Source of the DNA: Arthrobacter sp. SLBN-112
GTDB taxonomy: Bacteria > Actinomycetota > Actinomycetes > Actinomycetales > Micrococcaceae
Length of the DNA: 64,000 nt
NCBI RefSeq assembly: GCF_030944625.1
Contig: NZ_JAUSXY010000001.1
Coordinates: 3,844,001-3,908,000, forward strand
Direction of reading: 5' to 3'
Made by a program: the position numbers and the translations under genes. Shown one piece after another: positions 38,993 through 47,275 of this stretch. Position 1 is the stretch's first letter; each line of letters starts with the position of its first letter. The notes under the pieces were generated by a model. The model had not been told where the DNA came from and searched no databases. It saw only the letters and a program-made list of their open reading frames with translations.

Positions 38993-39787
38993 ATGTCGAC
39001 CTGGGAGTCCCGGCGCCGGGCGGTTCCGGACCCTCCTGCCGCGCCCGCGGACCCCGCCGCCATGTTCCGGAACCTGTGCCGGTCATCCCCCTGGAAGTGG
39101 CAGTCGCTGAGGTTCGAGTACTGGGACCAGGCGTTCGAGACCGCACCCGCGCCCGGTGCGCCCTTCGTCCGGGCCTGGCTGCGGCGGCCGGGGGCGCTAA
39201 GGCTGGAAAATCCGGCGGGCCTGGTTCTGCACAGCACCACCGGAATCAACGATTCCCGTGACGTTTTCTACGTCAGCGCCACCCGCAAGTCCTGGCTCCT
39301 GCCGCCGCACCTGGTCACCCCCGTGTATGACGACGCCGGGCAGGTCCGCCGCCGGCCTGAGGCCGCTTACGGCGAACCGGGGTTCGGCAACGGCCGCTTC
39401 TCGGCTGCATTGGACCCTGTTGAACTTGCCGGCAACGCTCCTGTGCCGATCGAGTTCCCGGGCAGCAATGCGCTGGACATCAAGGACGTCCGGTATGGCG
39501 AACACGATGGCAGGCCCGTCCTGGAAGCGGTGGTGGTCCCGAACGCCGCCTACCATCCAGGGGATGCCGCTGCTCCGCTGTGCCTTCCCGGGCGCACGCG
39601 ACTCCGCGTGGACGTCGGCACGGGGGTCTGCGTCGCCAGCCAGTCACTGGAACCAGGGACCGAGGATTACGGGCACTGGATCCGGATCATTGCGGTGGAC
39701 GAATACATGCTCGATGACCTGTTCCTGGCCCAGTCCATGAACCTCACGGACGTCCGGCGGCATATCAGCTGGGACCTCCCCGCGTGA
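38993..39787 (+). CDS. Hypothetical protein
   Basis: The 264-residue soluble protein is not recognised. It has no signal peptide or membrane helix. It is rich in Trp/Tyr/Arg near the start (SPWKWQSLRFEYWDQAF), then alternates short predicted strands (LVLHSTTGINDSRDVFYVS, LEAVVVPNAAYHP, GRTRLRVDVGTGVCVASQSLE, HWIRIIAVDEYMLDDLFL), suggesting a beta-sheet protein of LolA-like or similar layout; this is only an impression. ATG 38993 is chosen because TAAACT at 38981-38986 lies 6 nt upstream (leaderless), over a GTG at 38987. Divergent from the prepilin peptidase. Confidence 0.8.
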   Translation: MSTWESRRRAVPDPPAAPADPAAMFRNLCRSSPWKWQSLRFEYWDQAFETAPAPGAPFVRAWLRRPGALRLENPAGLVLHSTTGINDSRDVFYVSATRKSWLLPPHLVTPVYDDAGQVRRRPEAAYGEPGFGNGRFSAALDPVELAGNAPVPIEFPGSNALDIKDVRYGEHDGRPVLEAVVVPNAAYHPGDAAAPLCLPGRTRLRVDVGTGVCVASQSLEPGTEDYGHWIRIIAVDEYMLDDLFLAQSMNLTDVRRHISWDLPA

Positions 39788-39829
39788 GCGTGACAGGAGC
39801 CGGCGCCAGCGATCAGCTAGGCTTCCCGG

Positions 39830-40477
39830 ATGACCTCCATGAGCTCCATCTGGCCCCTGTTCGGCCTTAAGCTGACGACGCCCCGGCTGGAGCTCCGCCC
39901 CATCACCGACCAGGACATCCCCGCCGCCGTGGCAGCGGCGCGCAGCGGCATCCATGAGCCGGGCCGGAACCCGTTCAGTATGCCCTGGACAGAGCTTCCG
40001 GAGGACGAACTGGGCCCGAACATGGCCCGCTGGTACTGGCGGTGCAGGGCTGGATGCTCCGCCGAAAACTGGACCTTGCTCCTTGGCATCTGGCACGAGG
40101 GCCGCTTTGTCGGCTGCCAGGACATTGGCGCCAAGGACTTTTCTCAGCTCAAGACCGTCAGCACCGGCTCCTGGCTGCAGCAGTCCGTCCAGGGCCGCGG
40201 CCTGGGCAAAGAGATGCGTGCCGCCGTCGTTCTGTGGGCTTTTGACTGGCTTGGCGCAGAGGTCGCAGAATCCGAGGCCGCCGCCTGGAACACCGCCTCC
40301 CTGGGCGTTTCGCGCTCCCTCGGCTACGAACTGAACGGCACCACCCGCAAAACTTGGGGCACCAAAGTCGAAACCCTCCAGCACGTCCGCCTCACCCCCG
40401 AAACCTTCAAACGCCCCGAATGGAAGCTGAAGGTAGACGGCCACAAAGCAGCGGCGAAGTTCCTGCACGCCACGTAA
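39830..40477 (+). CDS. GNAT family N-acetyltransferase
   Basis: The 215-residue protein has the RimJ/RimL-type layout: LTTPRLELRPITDQDIPAAV at the start, WHEGRFVGCQDIGAKDF, and the acetyl-CoA loop SVQGRGLGKEMRAAVVLWAFDWLGAEVAESEAA followed by NTASLGVSRSLGYELNG. It is probably an acetyltransferase for a protein N terminus or small molecule. TAGGCT at 39818-39823 lies 6 nt before the ATG (leaderless). It is followed by the long hairpin element at 40572-40650. Confidence 0.9.
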   Translation: MTSMSSIWPLFGLKLTTPRLELRPITDQDIPAAVAAARSGIHEPGRNPFSMPWTELPEDELGPNMARWYWRCRAGCSAENWTLLLGIWHEGRFVGCQDIGAKDFSQLKTVSTGSWLQQSVQGRGLGKEMRAAVVLWAFDWLGAEVAESEAAAWNTASLGVSRSLGYELNGTTRKTWGTKVETLQHVRLTPETFKRPEWKLKVDGHKAAAKFLHAT

Positions 40478-40571
40478 GTCCGGGCTGGGTACGCCGGGCC
40501 ACGGTCCTTCTCCGTCGCTTAGCGCGGAGGGCGGCGATGCGTTCCTACGAGAAGACCCCGTAACCCGGCTT

Positions 40572-40650
40572 GTGCGTAGGGCAGCCTTCCGGCAGCGTGC
40601 GTCAAAGGCGAGGAACGAGCCAGCACGCAGAGGAAGGGTGCCCTACGCAC
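40572..40650. repeat. 79-nt near-perfect inverted-repeat element
   Basis: The 19-nt arms at 40572-40590 and 40632-40650 (GTGCGTAGGGCA outermost) are complementary except at one base. A second pair, GCGTGC (40595-40600) with GCACGC (40623-40628), extends the stem, leaving a 22-nt loop. It ends 5 nt before the phoH stop codon, between convergent genes. It could be a terminator, a REP-like repeat or a small mobile remnant. Confidence 0.75.
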
Positions 40651-40655
40651 CCCGG

Positions 40656-42074
40656 CTAGCCCTCGAGCAGTTCTGTTACCAGGGCTGCGATGGGCGAGCG
40701 TTCGGAGCGGGTCAGGGTGATGTGGCCGAAGAGCGGGTGTCCCTTCAGGGTTTCGACGACGGCGGCGATTCCGTCGTGGCGGCCGACGCGGAGGTTGTCC
40801 CGCTGGGCGACGTCGTGGGTGAGGACGATCTTGGAGTTCTGGCCCATCCGGCTCATGACGGTCAGCAGGACGTTCTTCTCCAGCGACTGTGCCTCGTCCA
40901 CGATCACGAAGGCGTCGTGCAGGGACCGGCCGCGGATGTGGGTGAGGGGCATGACTTCCAGCATGCCGCGGTCCATGACTTCCTCCACCACTTCCTGGCT
41001 GACCAAGGCACCAAGCGTGTCGAAGACGGCTTGAGCCCAGGGGTTCATCTTTTCGGATTCCGAGCCGGGCAGGTAGCCAAGCTCCTGGCCGCCCACGGCG
41101 TACAGGGGCCGGAACACGATCACCTTCCGGTGTTCGCGGCGTTCGAGCACGGCTTCGAGGCCGGCACAGAGGGCGAGCGCCGATTTTCCGGTGCCGGCCC
41201 GTCCGCCAATGGACACGATGCCGACGCCGGGATCCATCAGCATGTCGATGGCCAGCCGCTGCTCGGCGGACCGGCCATGGAGGCCGAACACGTCGCGATC
41301 GCCCTTCACCAGGCGCACCTGCTTGTCCGCCCCCACCCGGCCCAGGGCCGAGCCTCGGTTGGAGAGCAGGACCAGCCCGGTGTTGACCGGCAGTTCCGCC
41401 GCGGCGGGGATGAACACGGGCTCGTGCCCGTACAGGGTGGAGATTTCCTGTTCGTCGGCTTCGATTTCGGCAACGCCGGTCCAGCCGGAGTCCTTGACCA
41501 GCTCGTTGCGGTACTCGTCGGCGGTGAGCCCCATGGCGGAGGCCTTGACCCGCATGGGGAGGTCCTTCGAGACGACCGTGACGTTGCGGCCCTCGTTGGC
41601 CAGGTTCTTGGCGACGGCAAGGATCCGGCTGTCATTGTCACCGCTGCGGAACCCCAGCGGCAGTACCTCCGCCGAGATGTGGTTGAGCTCCACCACCAGG
41701 GTGCCGCCGTCGTCACCAATTGGAATGGCCTGGTTCAGGCCGCCGTGCTTGACCCGGAGGTCATCCAGGAGCCGCAGGGCCTTCCGGGCGAAGTAGCCGA
41801 GTTCGGGATCGTGCCGTTTTGCCTCGAGTTCGGTGATGACAACGATTGGCACCACGACCTCGTGCTCGGCAAACCGCAGCAGTGCCCGCGGGTCCGAGAG
41901 CAGGACGGACGTGTCGATGACGAAGGTGTGGATGTCGGCTTCCCTTCCGGAGACAGCAAAACCGGCCGCAGCATCACTTGCTGCGCCGGTTTCAAAAGTG
42001 ACGCGCTCGGCGCGAGAGGTAGCTTTCCCGCCCTGTCCAGCCAGGACCTCGGGCAGTTGTTCAGAAGTAGCCAC
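40656..42074 (-). CDS. PIN-PhoH fusion protein (PhoH2-type)
   Basis: The protein of about 472 residues joins an N-terminal PIN domain ([46 protein letters not shown], with the acidic metal-binding residues) to a C-terminal PhoH ATPase with Walker [16 protein letters not shown] and Walker [13 protein letters not shown]. PhoH2 proteins act as RNA helicase-ribonucleases. The start chosen is GTG at 42072-42074, with GGAG 5 nt upstream; a longer ATG start at 42158 is possible but lacks such a site. The N-terminal 50 residues before the PIN domain are poorly conserved. Confidence 0.9.
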   Translation of the reverse strand: MATSEQLPEVLAGQGGKATSRAERVTFETGAASDAAAGFAVSGREADIHTFVIDTSVLLSDPRALLRFAEHEVVVPIVVITELEAKRHDPELGYFARKALRLLDDLRVKHGGLNQAIPIGDDGGTLVVELNHISAEVLPLGFRSGDNDSRILAVAKNLANEGRNVTVVSKDLPMRVKASAMGLTADEYRNELVKDSGWTGVAEIEADEQEISTLYGHEPVFIPAAAELPVNTGLVLLSNRGSALGRVGADKQVRLVKGDRDVFGLHGRSAEQRLAIDMLMDPGVGIVSIGGRAGTGKSALALCAGLEAVLERREHRKVIVFRPLYAVGGQELGYLPGSESEKMNPWAQAVFDTLGALVSQEVVEEVMDRGMLEVMPLTHIRGRSLHDAFVIVDEAQSLEKNVLLTVMSRMGQNSKIVLTHDVAQRDNLRVGRHDGIAAVVETLKGHPLFGHITLTRSERSPIAALVTELLEG

Positions 42075-42195
42075 ATCGACTCCAGCCCCGGGCACCAGCC
42101 CGGAATTGTTATTGGTGAGGCGGCTCGGCCACGAGGCCGGGTCCGGCCTCCCATACAACCGGTGCGATGTTTCGCTCCATGTATTGGCCTCCCCG

Positions 42196-42221
42196 ATCAG
42201 CGGGCGGTTTTGCCTGCTGAT
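42196..42221 (-). terminator. Terminator downstream of uppS
   Basis: ATCAGCGGGC and GCCTGCTGAT form a 10-position stem with one mismatch around a short loop. On the minus strand it lies after uppS and before phoH. Confidence 0.6.
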
Positions 42222-42312
42222 GGTTATAACGTAAATCCATTCGGGGTAATTTCCGCAACCATTTCCCGGCGATTTCCTTGCCTGTGTGTGAACTCGTTAT
42301 GAACCGGGGGTT

Positions 42313-43086
42313 TCAGGCGCCGAAGCGCCGCTGCCGGCCGGCGTAGTCACGCAGGGCCCGGAGGAAATCGACCTTGCGGAAGGCAGGCCACAAGGCCTCG
42401 CAAAAGTAGAACTCGCTGTAGGCGCTCTGCCACATGAGGAAGCCGGAGAGCCGTTGCTCCCCCGATGTCCTGATCACCAGGTCCGGGTCAGGCTGGCCTC
42501 GGGTGTAGAGGAAGCGCGAGATGTCATCGACACACAGGTCATCGGCGAGTTTGGAGATGTCCATACCCTTGGCGACGGCGTCGTGCAGGAGTTCGCGGAC
42601 GGCGTCGACAATTTCCCGTCGCCCCCCGTACCCGACCGCCACGTTGACGTGGATTTTCTCCCGCACCGGGGTCCTGGCAGTCAGCTTGTTGAGCCGCTCG
42701 GCCAGGTAGTCCGGAAGCAGTTCAGGCGCGCCCATCGCATGGACGGAAATATTGGCGTCGTCATCGAGCCGGTCCAGCGTGTTGGCGATGATGCCCATGA
42801 GGAGGTCCAGTTCTTCGCTGGACCGGTTCATGTTGTCCGTGGACAGCATGTACAGCGTGACCACCTTGACGCCGAGTTCCTGGCACCAGCCGAGGAACTC
42901 GTGGATCTTGTCCGCCCCGGCCTGGTGGCCCTGGCTGGTGGGAGCGTTGAACTGCTTGGCCCAGCGCCGGTTGCCGTCCACCATGACGCCAATGTGCCGG
43001 GGAATCCGGTCGCGCGGGAGGTCCTTGAGCAGCCGGCGTTCGTAGTAGCCATAGAGGAACCCGGGCAACTCCACGCGTCCACTCAC
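42313..43086 (-). CDS. uppS: cis-Isoprenyl diphosphate synthase
   Basis: The enzyme of about 257 residues elongates farnesyl or geranyl diphosphate to the long polyprenyl diphosphate used as lipid carrier for wall synthesis. The catalytic Asp is in RHIGVMVDGNRRWA; HVNVAVGYGGRREIVDAV, DLVIRTSGEQRLSGFLMWQSAYSEFYF and ALWP follow, as in UppS. GTG 43086 is chosen because homologues begin near LPGFLYGYYERRL and AGGAAAG lies upstream; ATG 43116, close to TAGGAT/TAGCCT boxes, is an alternative. Divergent from the hemolysin III gene. Confidence 0.93.
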   Translation of the reverse strand: MSGRVELPGFLYGYYERRLLKDLPRDRIPRHIGVMVDGNRRWAKQFNAPTSQGHQAGADKIHEFLGWCQELGVKVVTLYMLSTDNMNRSSEELDLLMGIIANTLDRLDDDANISVHAMGAPELLPDYLAERLNKLTARTPVREKIHVNVAVGYGGRREIVDAVRELLHDAVAKGMDISKLADDLCVDDISRFLYTRGQPDPDLVIRTSGEQRLSGFLMWQSAYSEFYFCEALWPAFRKVDFLRALRDYAGRQRRFGA

Positions 43087-43174
43087 CTGACTTTCCTGCC
43101 GTACGTACATCCACATCCTAGGCTACCGCCCGAACCGCCCCGGGACGCGCGGAGCGGCGGTGGCGGGGCATCCA

Positions 43175-43212
43175 GTAAGTTACCAGCCAGTAACTTACCG
43201 ACGCGTAAGTTA
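43175..43212 (+). promoter_or_regulatory. Three GTAAGTTA half-sites at the hemolysin III promoter
   Basis: GTAAGTTAC (43175-43183), its inverse GTAACTTAC (43190-43198) and GTAAGTTA (43205-43212) begin at exact 15-bp intervals. The last overlaps the TATTCT -10 box (43211-43216), which lies 6 nt from the ATG. The first two form a perfect inverted repeat, so this looks like an operator for an unidentified repressor. Confidence 0.6.
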
Positions 43213-43222
43213 TTCTGGAGCA

Positions 43223-43966
43223 ATGAACAGCAACTCCCCGCAGGCTTCCCAGCCATCCAGCCCGGAGGACCGGAACCCCGGCGAAGGCACGGGGCCCAAC
43301 GCAGTTGATGATGCCGCCGTCCGGCTTGCTGAACTGCTGATGATCAAGCCGAAATGGCGGGGCTGGATCCACACCGTCACGGCCCCGCTCGCGCTTGCCG
43401 CGGGCATCGCCCTCGTTGTCCTGGCCCCCACCGCCGACCGGAAGATTACGTCTGCCGTCTTCGCCGCCACCGGTGTGCTGCTGTTCGGCGTCAGCGCGGT
43501 CTACCACCGCGGCAATTGGTCCCCGCGGGTCAAGCTGGTCCTCAAGCGGCTGGACCACACCAACATCATGCTGGTCATCGCCGGCACCTACACGCCGCTT
43601 GCCTGGACGCTCCTGGAACGCTCGCAGGCGGTGATACTCCTGTGGGTCATCTGGACCGGGGCCATTCTTGGCGTGCTGTTCCGGTTGCTGTGGACCGACG
43701 CACCCCGCTGGCTGTACGTGCCCATCTACATTGCACTGGGTTGTGGCGCCCTGTTTTACCTGCCGCAGTTCTTCCAGGCCAGCCCTGCCTCAGCAGTCCT
43801 GGTCTGCGTGGGCGGGGTCCTGTACATCACGGGCGCCGTCTTCTACGCCCTGAAGAAACCAAACTTCAGCTACCACCACTTCGGCTTCCACGAACTGTTC
43901 CATGCGCTGACGGTGTTCGCCTTCGCAGCCCACTTCGCTGCCATCGCCCTGGCGGTCCTCGCCTGA
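43223..43966 (+). CDS. Hemolysin III family membrane protein
   Basis: The 247-residue protein has seven predicted helices with the PAQR/hemolysin III signatures: RGWIHTVTAPLALAAGI, FGVSAVYHRGNWSP, RLDHTNIMLVIAGTYTPLAW, and the C-terminal HHFGFHELFHALTVFAFAAHF. The conserved His and Asp residues are metal-binding in this family. True hemolytic activity is doubtful. The N-terminal 45 residues are polar and variable. Leaderless start is likely because GGAG lies too close (2 nt) to the ATG to be a normal ribosome site. Confidence 0.92.
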   Translation: MNSNSPQASQPSSPEDRNPGEGTGPNAVDDAAVRLAELLMIKPKWRGWIHTVTAPLALAAGIALVVLAPTADRKITSAVFAATGVLLFGVSAVYHRGNWSPRVKLVLKRLDHTNIMLVIAGTYTPLAWTLLERSQAVILLWVIWTGAILGVLFRLLWTDAPRWLYVPIYIALGCGALFYLPQFFQASPASAVLVCVGGVLYITGAVFYALKKPNFSYHHFGFHELFHALTVFAFAAHFAAIALAVLA

Positions 43967-43973
43967 CGCCGGT

Positions 43974-44303
43974 TTACTCCCTCGGCCCCTGGAGCCCGCT
44001 TCCGTTGGAGTCGGGCGCTGCCGGGTGCGGGCCGTCGTCGAGCCCGTCCTGGGCGTCAGCAGCCTCCACGTCTGCCGCGGTTGCGGCCGCCATGCGTTCT
44101 TCCTCTACCTGGGCGCGGTAGCGCACCCGGCGGATCCGCCGCACCATGTCGACGATCAGCAGGGCCGTGGCCACCACGAAGAAGGCCGTCATGATGAACC
44201 CCAGCAGGCCTGGGGTTACCTGGTCCTCGGAGATCCCGTCCCGAAGTGTCGGAGTGGGCAGCGGAGTCGGCGTGGTGGCGAGGCGGAGGAGCAGAGAATG
44301 CAC
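43974..44303 (-). CDS. Small single-pass membrane protein
   Basis: The 109-residue protein has one clear membrane helix at about residues 32-54 (GLLGFIMTAFFVVATALLIVDMVRRIRRVRYRAQ region) followed by basic then acidic residues and an Asp/Pro-rich tail. No family is recognised with confidence. It ends 7 nt from the convergent hemolysin III stop and lies downstream of mca. The GTG start has AGAAGG 8 nt upstream. Confidence 0.7.
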   Translation of the reverse strand: MHSLLLRLATTPTPLPTPTLRDGISEDQVTPGLLGFIMTAFFVVATALLIVDMVRRIRRVRYRAQVEEERMAAATAADVEAADAQDGLDDGPHPAAPDSNGSGLQGPRE

Positions 44304-44403
44304 GGTTGATACCTTCTGGTGGAACGGATGCAGCAGGAAGCGGACAGCACGGGCCTTGGCGTCGCACCCGACTTCTACGCTGGATAGAAATAGCCTGCTC
44401 TGA

Positions 44404-45309
44404 CTATCTTAGCCCGGCGAACAGATCCTTCTCCGGGAGCTCGGACGGCACCCTTGAATGGATCAGGGAGTAGTCCTCCCAAGGCCAGGTCCGGCGCTGC
44501 ATGTCAGGTGAGACGGCAAAGAAGAACCCCAGTGGGTCCACCTGCGTCCGATGGGCGCGCAGGGCGTCATCACGCACTTCGAAGTAGTCGCCGCAGTCAA
44601 TCTGCGTGGTGGTGGGATGCGGCGCCGGCGGCGGGGTGTGGCCCTCGGCGTCGGACTCCAGCCACGCAGCCAAACGCTCGGCATACGGGGACTGGAGTCC
44701 CGCTTCTTCCAGCGCAAAGTGCAGCGCACGGAACCGATCCGGGCTGAAGGCGCGGTCATAGTAGAGCTTGCTCGGCTCCCAGGCCTCCCCCGCGTCCGGG
44801 TAGCGTCCGGGATCGCCGGCGGCTTCAAAAGCTTCCACCGCCACGCGGTGGGCCATGATGTGGTCCGGGTGCGGGTAGCCGCCATTTTCGTCGTAGCTGA
44901 GGATGACGTGCGGCTTGAACGAACGCACCAGCCGCACCAGCGGCGCCGCGGCCCGCTCCAGGGGCAGCGAGGCGAAGGAACCGGCCGGAAGCGGCGGAAG
45001 CGGATCACCTTCGGGCAGGCCCGAGTCGACGAATCCAAGCCATGCCTGCCGGATGCCGAGGATGGAGGCAGCGTTGGCCATTTCCAGCCTGCGGGCACCG
45101 GCCATGTCCCGCTTGGGGTGTGGTTCGCCTTCCACTGCCGGGTTCTGGATGTCGCCGCGCGACCCGTCCGTACAGGTTGCCACCATGACGTCCACGCCGG
45201 CGGCTGCGTACATGGCCATGGTCGCAGCGCCCTTGCTGGACTCGTCGTCCGGGTGGGCATGGACTGCGAGCAGCCGGAGCGGCACCTGGGAATTGCTGGA
45301 CGCTGTCAT
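44404..45309 (-). CDS. mca: Mycothiol S-conjugate amidase
   Basis: The 301-residue zinc enzyme cleaves mycothiol conjugates to mercapturic acids for export, detoxifying electrophiles and antibiotics. Zinc ligands lie in VHAHPDDESSKGA (His19, Asp22) and GYPHPDHIMAH, with ATCTDGSRGDIQNP between. The Glu-Ser-Ser-Lys-Gly sequence after the HPDD motif and the ending WPWEDYSLIHSRV favour Mca over the biosynthetic deacetylase MshB. It marks the organism as a mycothiol-using actinobacterium. DUF4307 lies divergently, its usual neighbour. Confidence 0.94.
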   Translation of the reverse strand: MTASSNSQVPLRLLAVHAHPDDESSKGAATMAMYAAAGVDVMVATCTDGSRGDIQNPAVEGEPHPKRDMAGARRLEMANAASILGIRQAWLGFVDSGLPEGDPLPPLPAGSFASLPLERAAAPLVRLVRSFKPHVILSYDENGGYPHPDHIMAHRVAVEAFEAAGDPGRYPDAGEAWEPSKLYYDRAFSPDRFRALHFALEEAGLQSPYAERLAAWLESDAEGHTPPPAPHPTTTQIDCGDYFEVRDDALRAHRTQVDPLGFFFAVSPDMQRRTWPWEDYSLIHSRVPSELPEKDLFAGLR

Positions 45310-45439
45310 GGAAAGGACGGCTCCTTATTCTTGTTTCGCGGCTTGTCGCAGCCTGAGGACGATGTGGCGGGGTGGTGTTCCCTCACCGGCGGCCGCAGCC
45401 ACCGCAGAACGCCGGCGGAAAGGGCACTAAACTGGTCTG

Positions 45440-45898
45440 GTGACTTCCCCGGACCAGCCGGCCCAACCCGCGCCCGCAAACACTAGCCTAGCCAATCGGT
45501 ATGGTGCTAAAAAGCGCCGGTTCACTCCTGCCGCCACCCGCACCGCCGTCGGGATCGCCCTGGCGGCCGGAATTGGATTCCTTGCGTGGGTTTCAACATC
45601 GAATTCCCTGTCCGGGGTGACCTACAAGGACATTGGCTACAGCACCACCGATGCCACCGTCGCCGAGGTAGACTTCCAGATCACCCGGGAACCTGGGAAC
45701 GCCGTGAAATGCGCCGTCAAGGCGCTGGATTCGAAGTTCGCAGTAGTGGGCTGGAAGGTGGTTGACATCCCGCCGTCAGCGGCGGATGGAACGGCCGACG
45801 GCGGCAGGACAGTCGCCCAGCGCGTCACCGTCCTGACCGACTCGGAGTCCGTATCGGGCCTGGTGGACGGCTGCTGGATTCCCAGCCAGACGCAATAA
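45440..45898 (+). CDS. DUF4307 domain-containing membrane protein
   Basis: The 152-residue protein has a short cytosolic start with NRYGAKKRRFTPAA, one helix near residues 35-55 (TRTAVGIALAAGIGFLAWVS), and an extracytoplasmic domain containing YKDIGYSTTDATVAEVDFQITREPG and CAVKALDSKFAVVGWK. This is DUF4307, an actinobacterial family of unknown function next to mca. TAAACT at 45428-45433 lies 6 nt before the GTG, so it is probably leaderless. Confidence 0.9.
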   Translation: MTSPDQPAQPAPANTSLANRYGAKKRRFTPAATRTAVGIALAAGIGFLAWVSTSNSLSGVTYKDIGYSTTDATVAEVDFQITREPGNAVKCAVKALDSKFAVVGWKVVDIPPSAADGTADGGRTVAQRVTVLTDSESVSGLVDGCWIPSQTQ

Positions 45899-45968
45899 GG
45901 GATGTGACCGGCGACTCGTCCAGGTTGGGTTATCTCCAAGGGATTGACTACACTGGATAGATACCTTT

Positions 45969-46021
45969 ACCCCGCTGAGCTGGTTGCTGCTCCACAAGTG
46001 GCCACCATGGCGGGGTCTTTT
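45969..46021 (+). terminator. Terminator-like hairpin in the greA leader
   Basis: ACCCCGC (45969-45975) pairs with GCGGGGT (46010-46016) and is followed at once by CTTTT, with the greA ribosome site 20 nt further on. TACACT near 45949 could be the greA -10, which would place the hairpin inside the leader as an attenuator. Otherwise it terminates DUF4307. Confidence 0.5.
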
Positions 46022-46049
46022 GCATGTAGGACCACTAGAGGAGAAGTCC

Positions 46050-46544
46050 GTGTCTACCACCAACAGCGCTTCTGCAGCCTGGCTCACCCAGGAAGCTTTT
46101 GACCGCCTGAAGGCAGAGCTGGACCACCTTTCCGGCGCAGGCCGGGCGGAGATCGTCCAGAAGATTGAAGCAGCGCGGCAAGAGGGCGACCTCAAGGAAA
46201 ACGGCGGCTACCACGCAGCCAAGGAGGAGCAGGGCAAGATTGAAGCCCGCATCCGCCAGCTGACGGCGCTGCTTCGGGACGCCCACGTGGGTGAAGCGCC
46301 TGCCGATGACGGCATCGTGGAGCCCGGCATGATCGTGGTGGCCAAGATCGCGGGAGACGAAGAGACGTTCCTGCTGGGCTCCCGTGAAATCGCCGGAGAC
46401 TCCGATTTGGATGTCTTCAGCGAAAAATCGCCGCTTGGGGCCGCCATCGTGGGTCACAAGGAAGGCGACACCCTCAGCTACGTCGCGCCGAACGGCAAGG
46501 ACATCAAGGTGGAGATCCTCTCCGCCAAGCCCTACGCTGCCTAG
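46050..46544 (+). CDS. greA: Transcription elongation factor GreA
   Basis: The 164-residue factor rescues backtracked RNA polymerase by stimulating transcript cleavage. The N-terminal coiled coil carries EAFDRLKAELDHL and AARQEGDLKENGGYHAAKEEQ with the acidic tip, and the C-terminal domain contains the VGHKEGDTLSYVAPNG motif. GTG 46050 with GAGGAGA upstream is chosen over a longer reading from 45984. It is flanked by a leader hairpin and a strong terminator. Close to mca, as in other actinobacteria. Confidence 0.95.
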   Translation: MSTTNSASAAWLTQEAFDRLKAELDHLSGAGRAEIVQKIEAARQEGDLKENGGYHAAKEEQGKIEARIRQLTALLRDAHVGEAPADDGIVEPGMIVVAKIAGDEETFLLGSREIAGDSDLDVFSEKSPLGAAIVGHKEGDTLSYVAPNGKDIKVEILSAKPYAA

Positions 46545-46571
46545 CGTTGGTCTGCCGGGCATGAACCCGGC

Positions 46572-46613
46572 GTACAGCGGCGGCCGCCCCTCGGGAGACG
46601 GCCGCCGCTGTAC
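46572..46613. terminator. Terminator between greA and the rhomboid gene
   Basis: A perfect 15-bp stem (GTACAGCGGCGGCCG with its complement) with a 12-nt loop lies 27 nt after the greA stop and is followed by TTTAACT. It can also serve the convergent rhomboid operon. Confidence 0.88.
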
Positions 46614-46652
46614 TTTAACTGCCGTTCCCATGGCGGCAACCCGGTCCTGCGC

Positions 46653-47267
46653 TCAGGACTCCACGGCTGCTGGAATACGTGGACGCAGCAGGAGCGCCGC
46701 CACGACGCCACCGGCTGCACCACCCAGGTGGGCCTGCCAGCTCACGTAGCCGGCCACGAACGGCAGGGCGCCCAACAGGATGCTCCCGTAGCCCATGAAG
46801 AGGACTACTGCAAGCAGGATCTGCCGCCAGCTCCGGTTGAAGAAACCGCGCACCAGGAGGAACGAGAAGAGCCCAAAGACCAGGCCTGATGCCCCCACTG
46901 TGACGCCGTCGCCGATCAGCCAGACCGTCAGGCCGCTGCCAAGCCAGCTGAAGGCCAAAGCGGTGAGGAAGACGCGCAGCCCGGACAGGAACACCAGGAA
47001 CCCAAAGATGACCAGTGGCAGGCTGTTGGAGAGCAGGTGGTTCAGGTTGGCGTGCAGCAGCGGGAAGGTCAAGATGTCCAGCAGCCCGTCGGCGCTCCTG
47101 GGCCGCAGGCCGAACGTCCTGACCAGCGCGCCCGTCATCAGCGTGTTGGCCACCTCGATCACGAACAGCAGGGCCAGGAAACCACCCAGCACCGCCAGGC
47201 CGCCCTTGGCGCGCGACGCCAGGGTCTGGCGCCCGGGGAAGGATCCGTTACCAGCAGGTCCGGCCAT
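46653..47267 (-). CDS. Rhomboid family intramembrane serine protease
   Basis: The 204-residue membrane protein has six predicted helices with HANLNHLLSNS, the catalytic serine motif GASGLVFG near residue 128, and the catalytic His in SWQAHLGGAAGG. Rhomboids cut transmembrane helices; the substrate is unknown. It follows ilvA by 8 nt and is the last gene of the AI-2E transporter-ilvA-rhomboid run. Confidence 0.92.
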   Translation of the reverse strand: MAGPAGNGSFPGRQTLASRAKGGLAVLGGFLALLFVIEVANTLMTGALVRTFGLRPRSADGLLDILTFPLLHANLNHLLSNSLPLVIFGFLVFLSGLRVFLTALAFSWLGSGLTVWLIGDGVTVGASGLVFGLFSFLLVRGFFNRSWRQILLAVVLFMGYGSILLGALPFVAGYVSWQAHLGGAAGGVVAALLLRPRIPAAVES

Positions 47268-47275
47268 GGGCGGTC

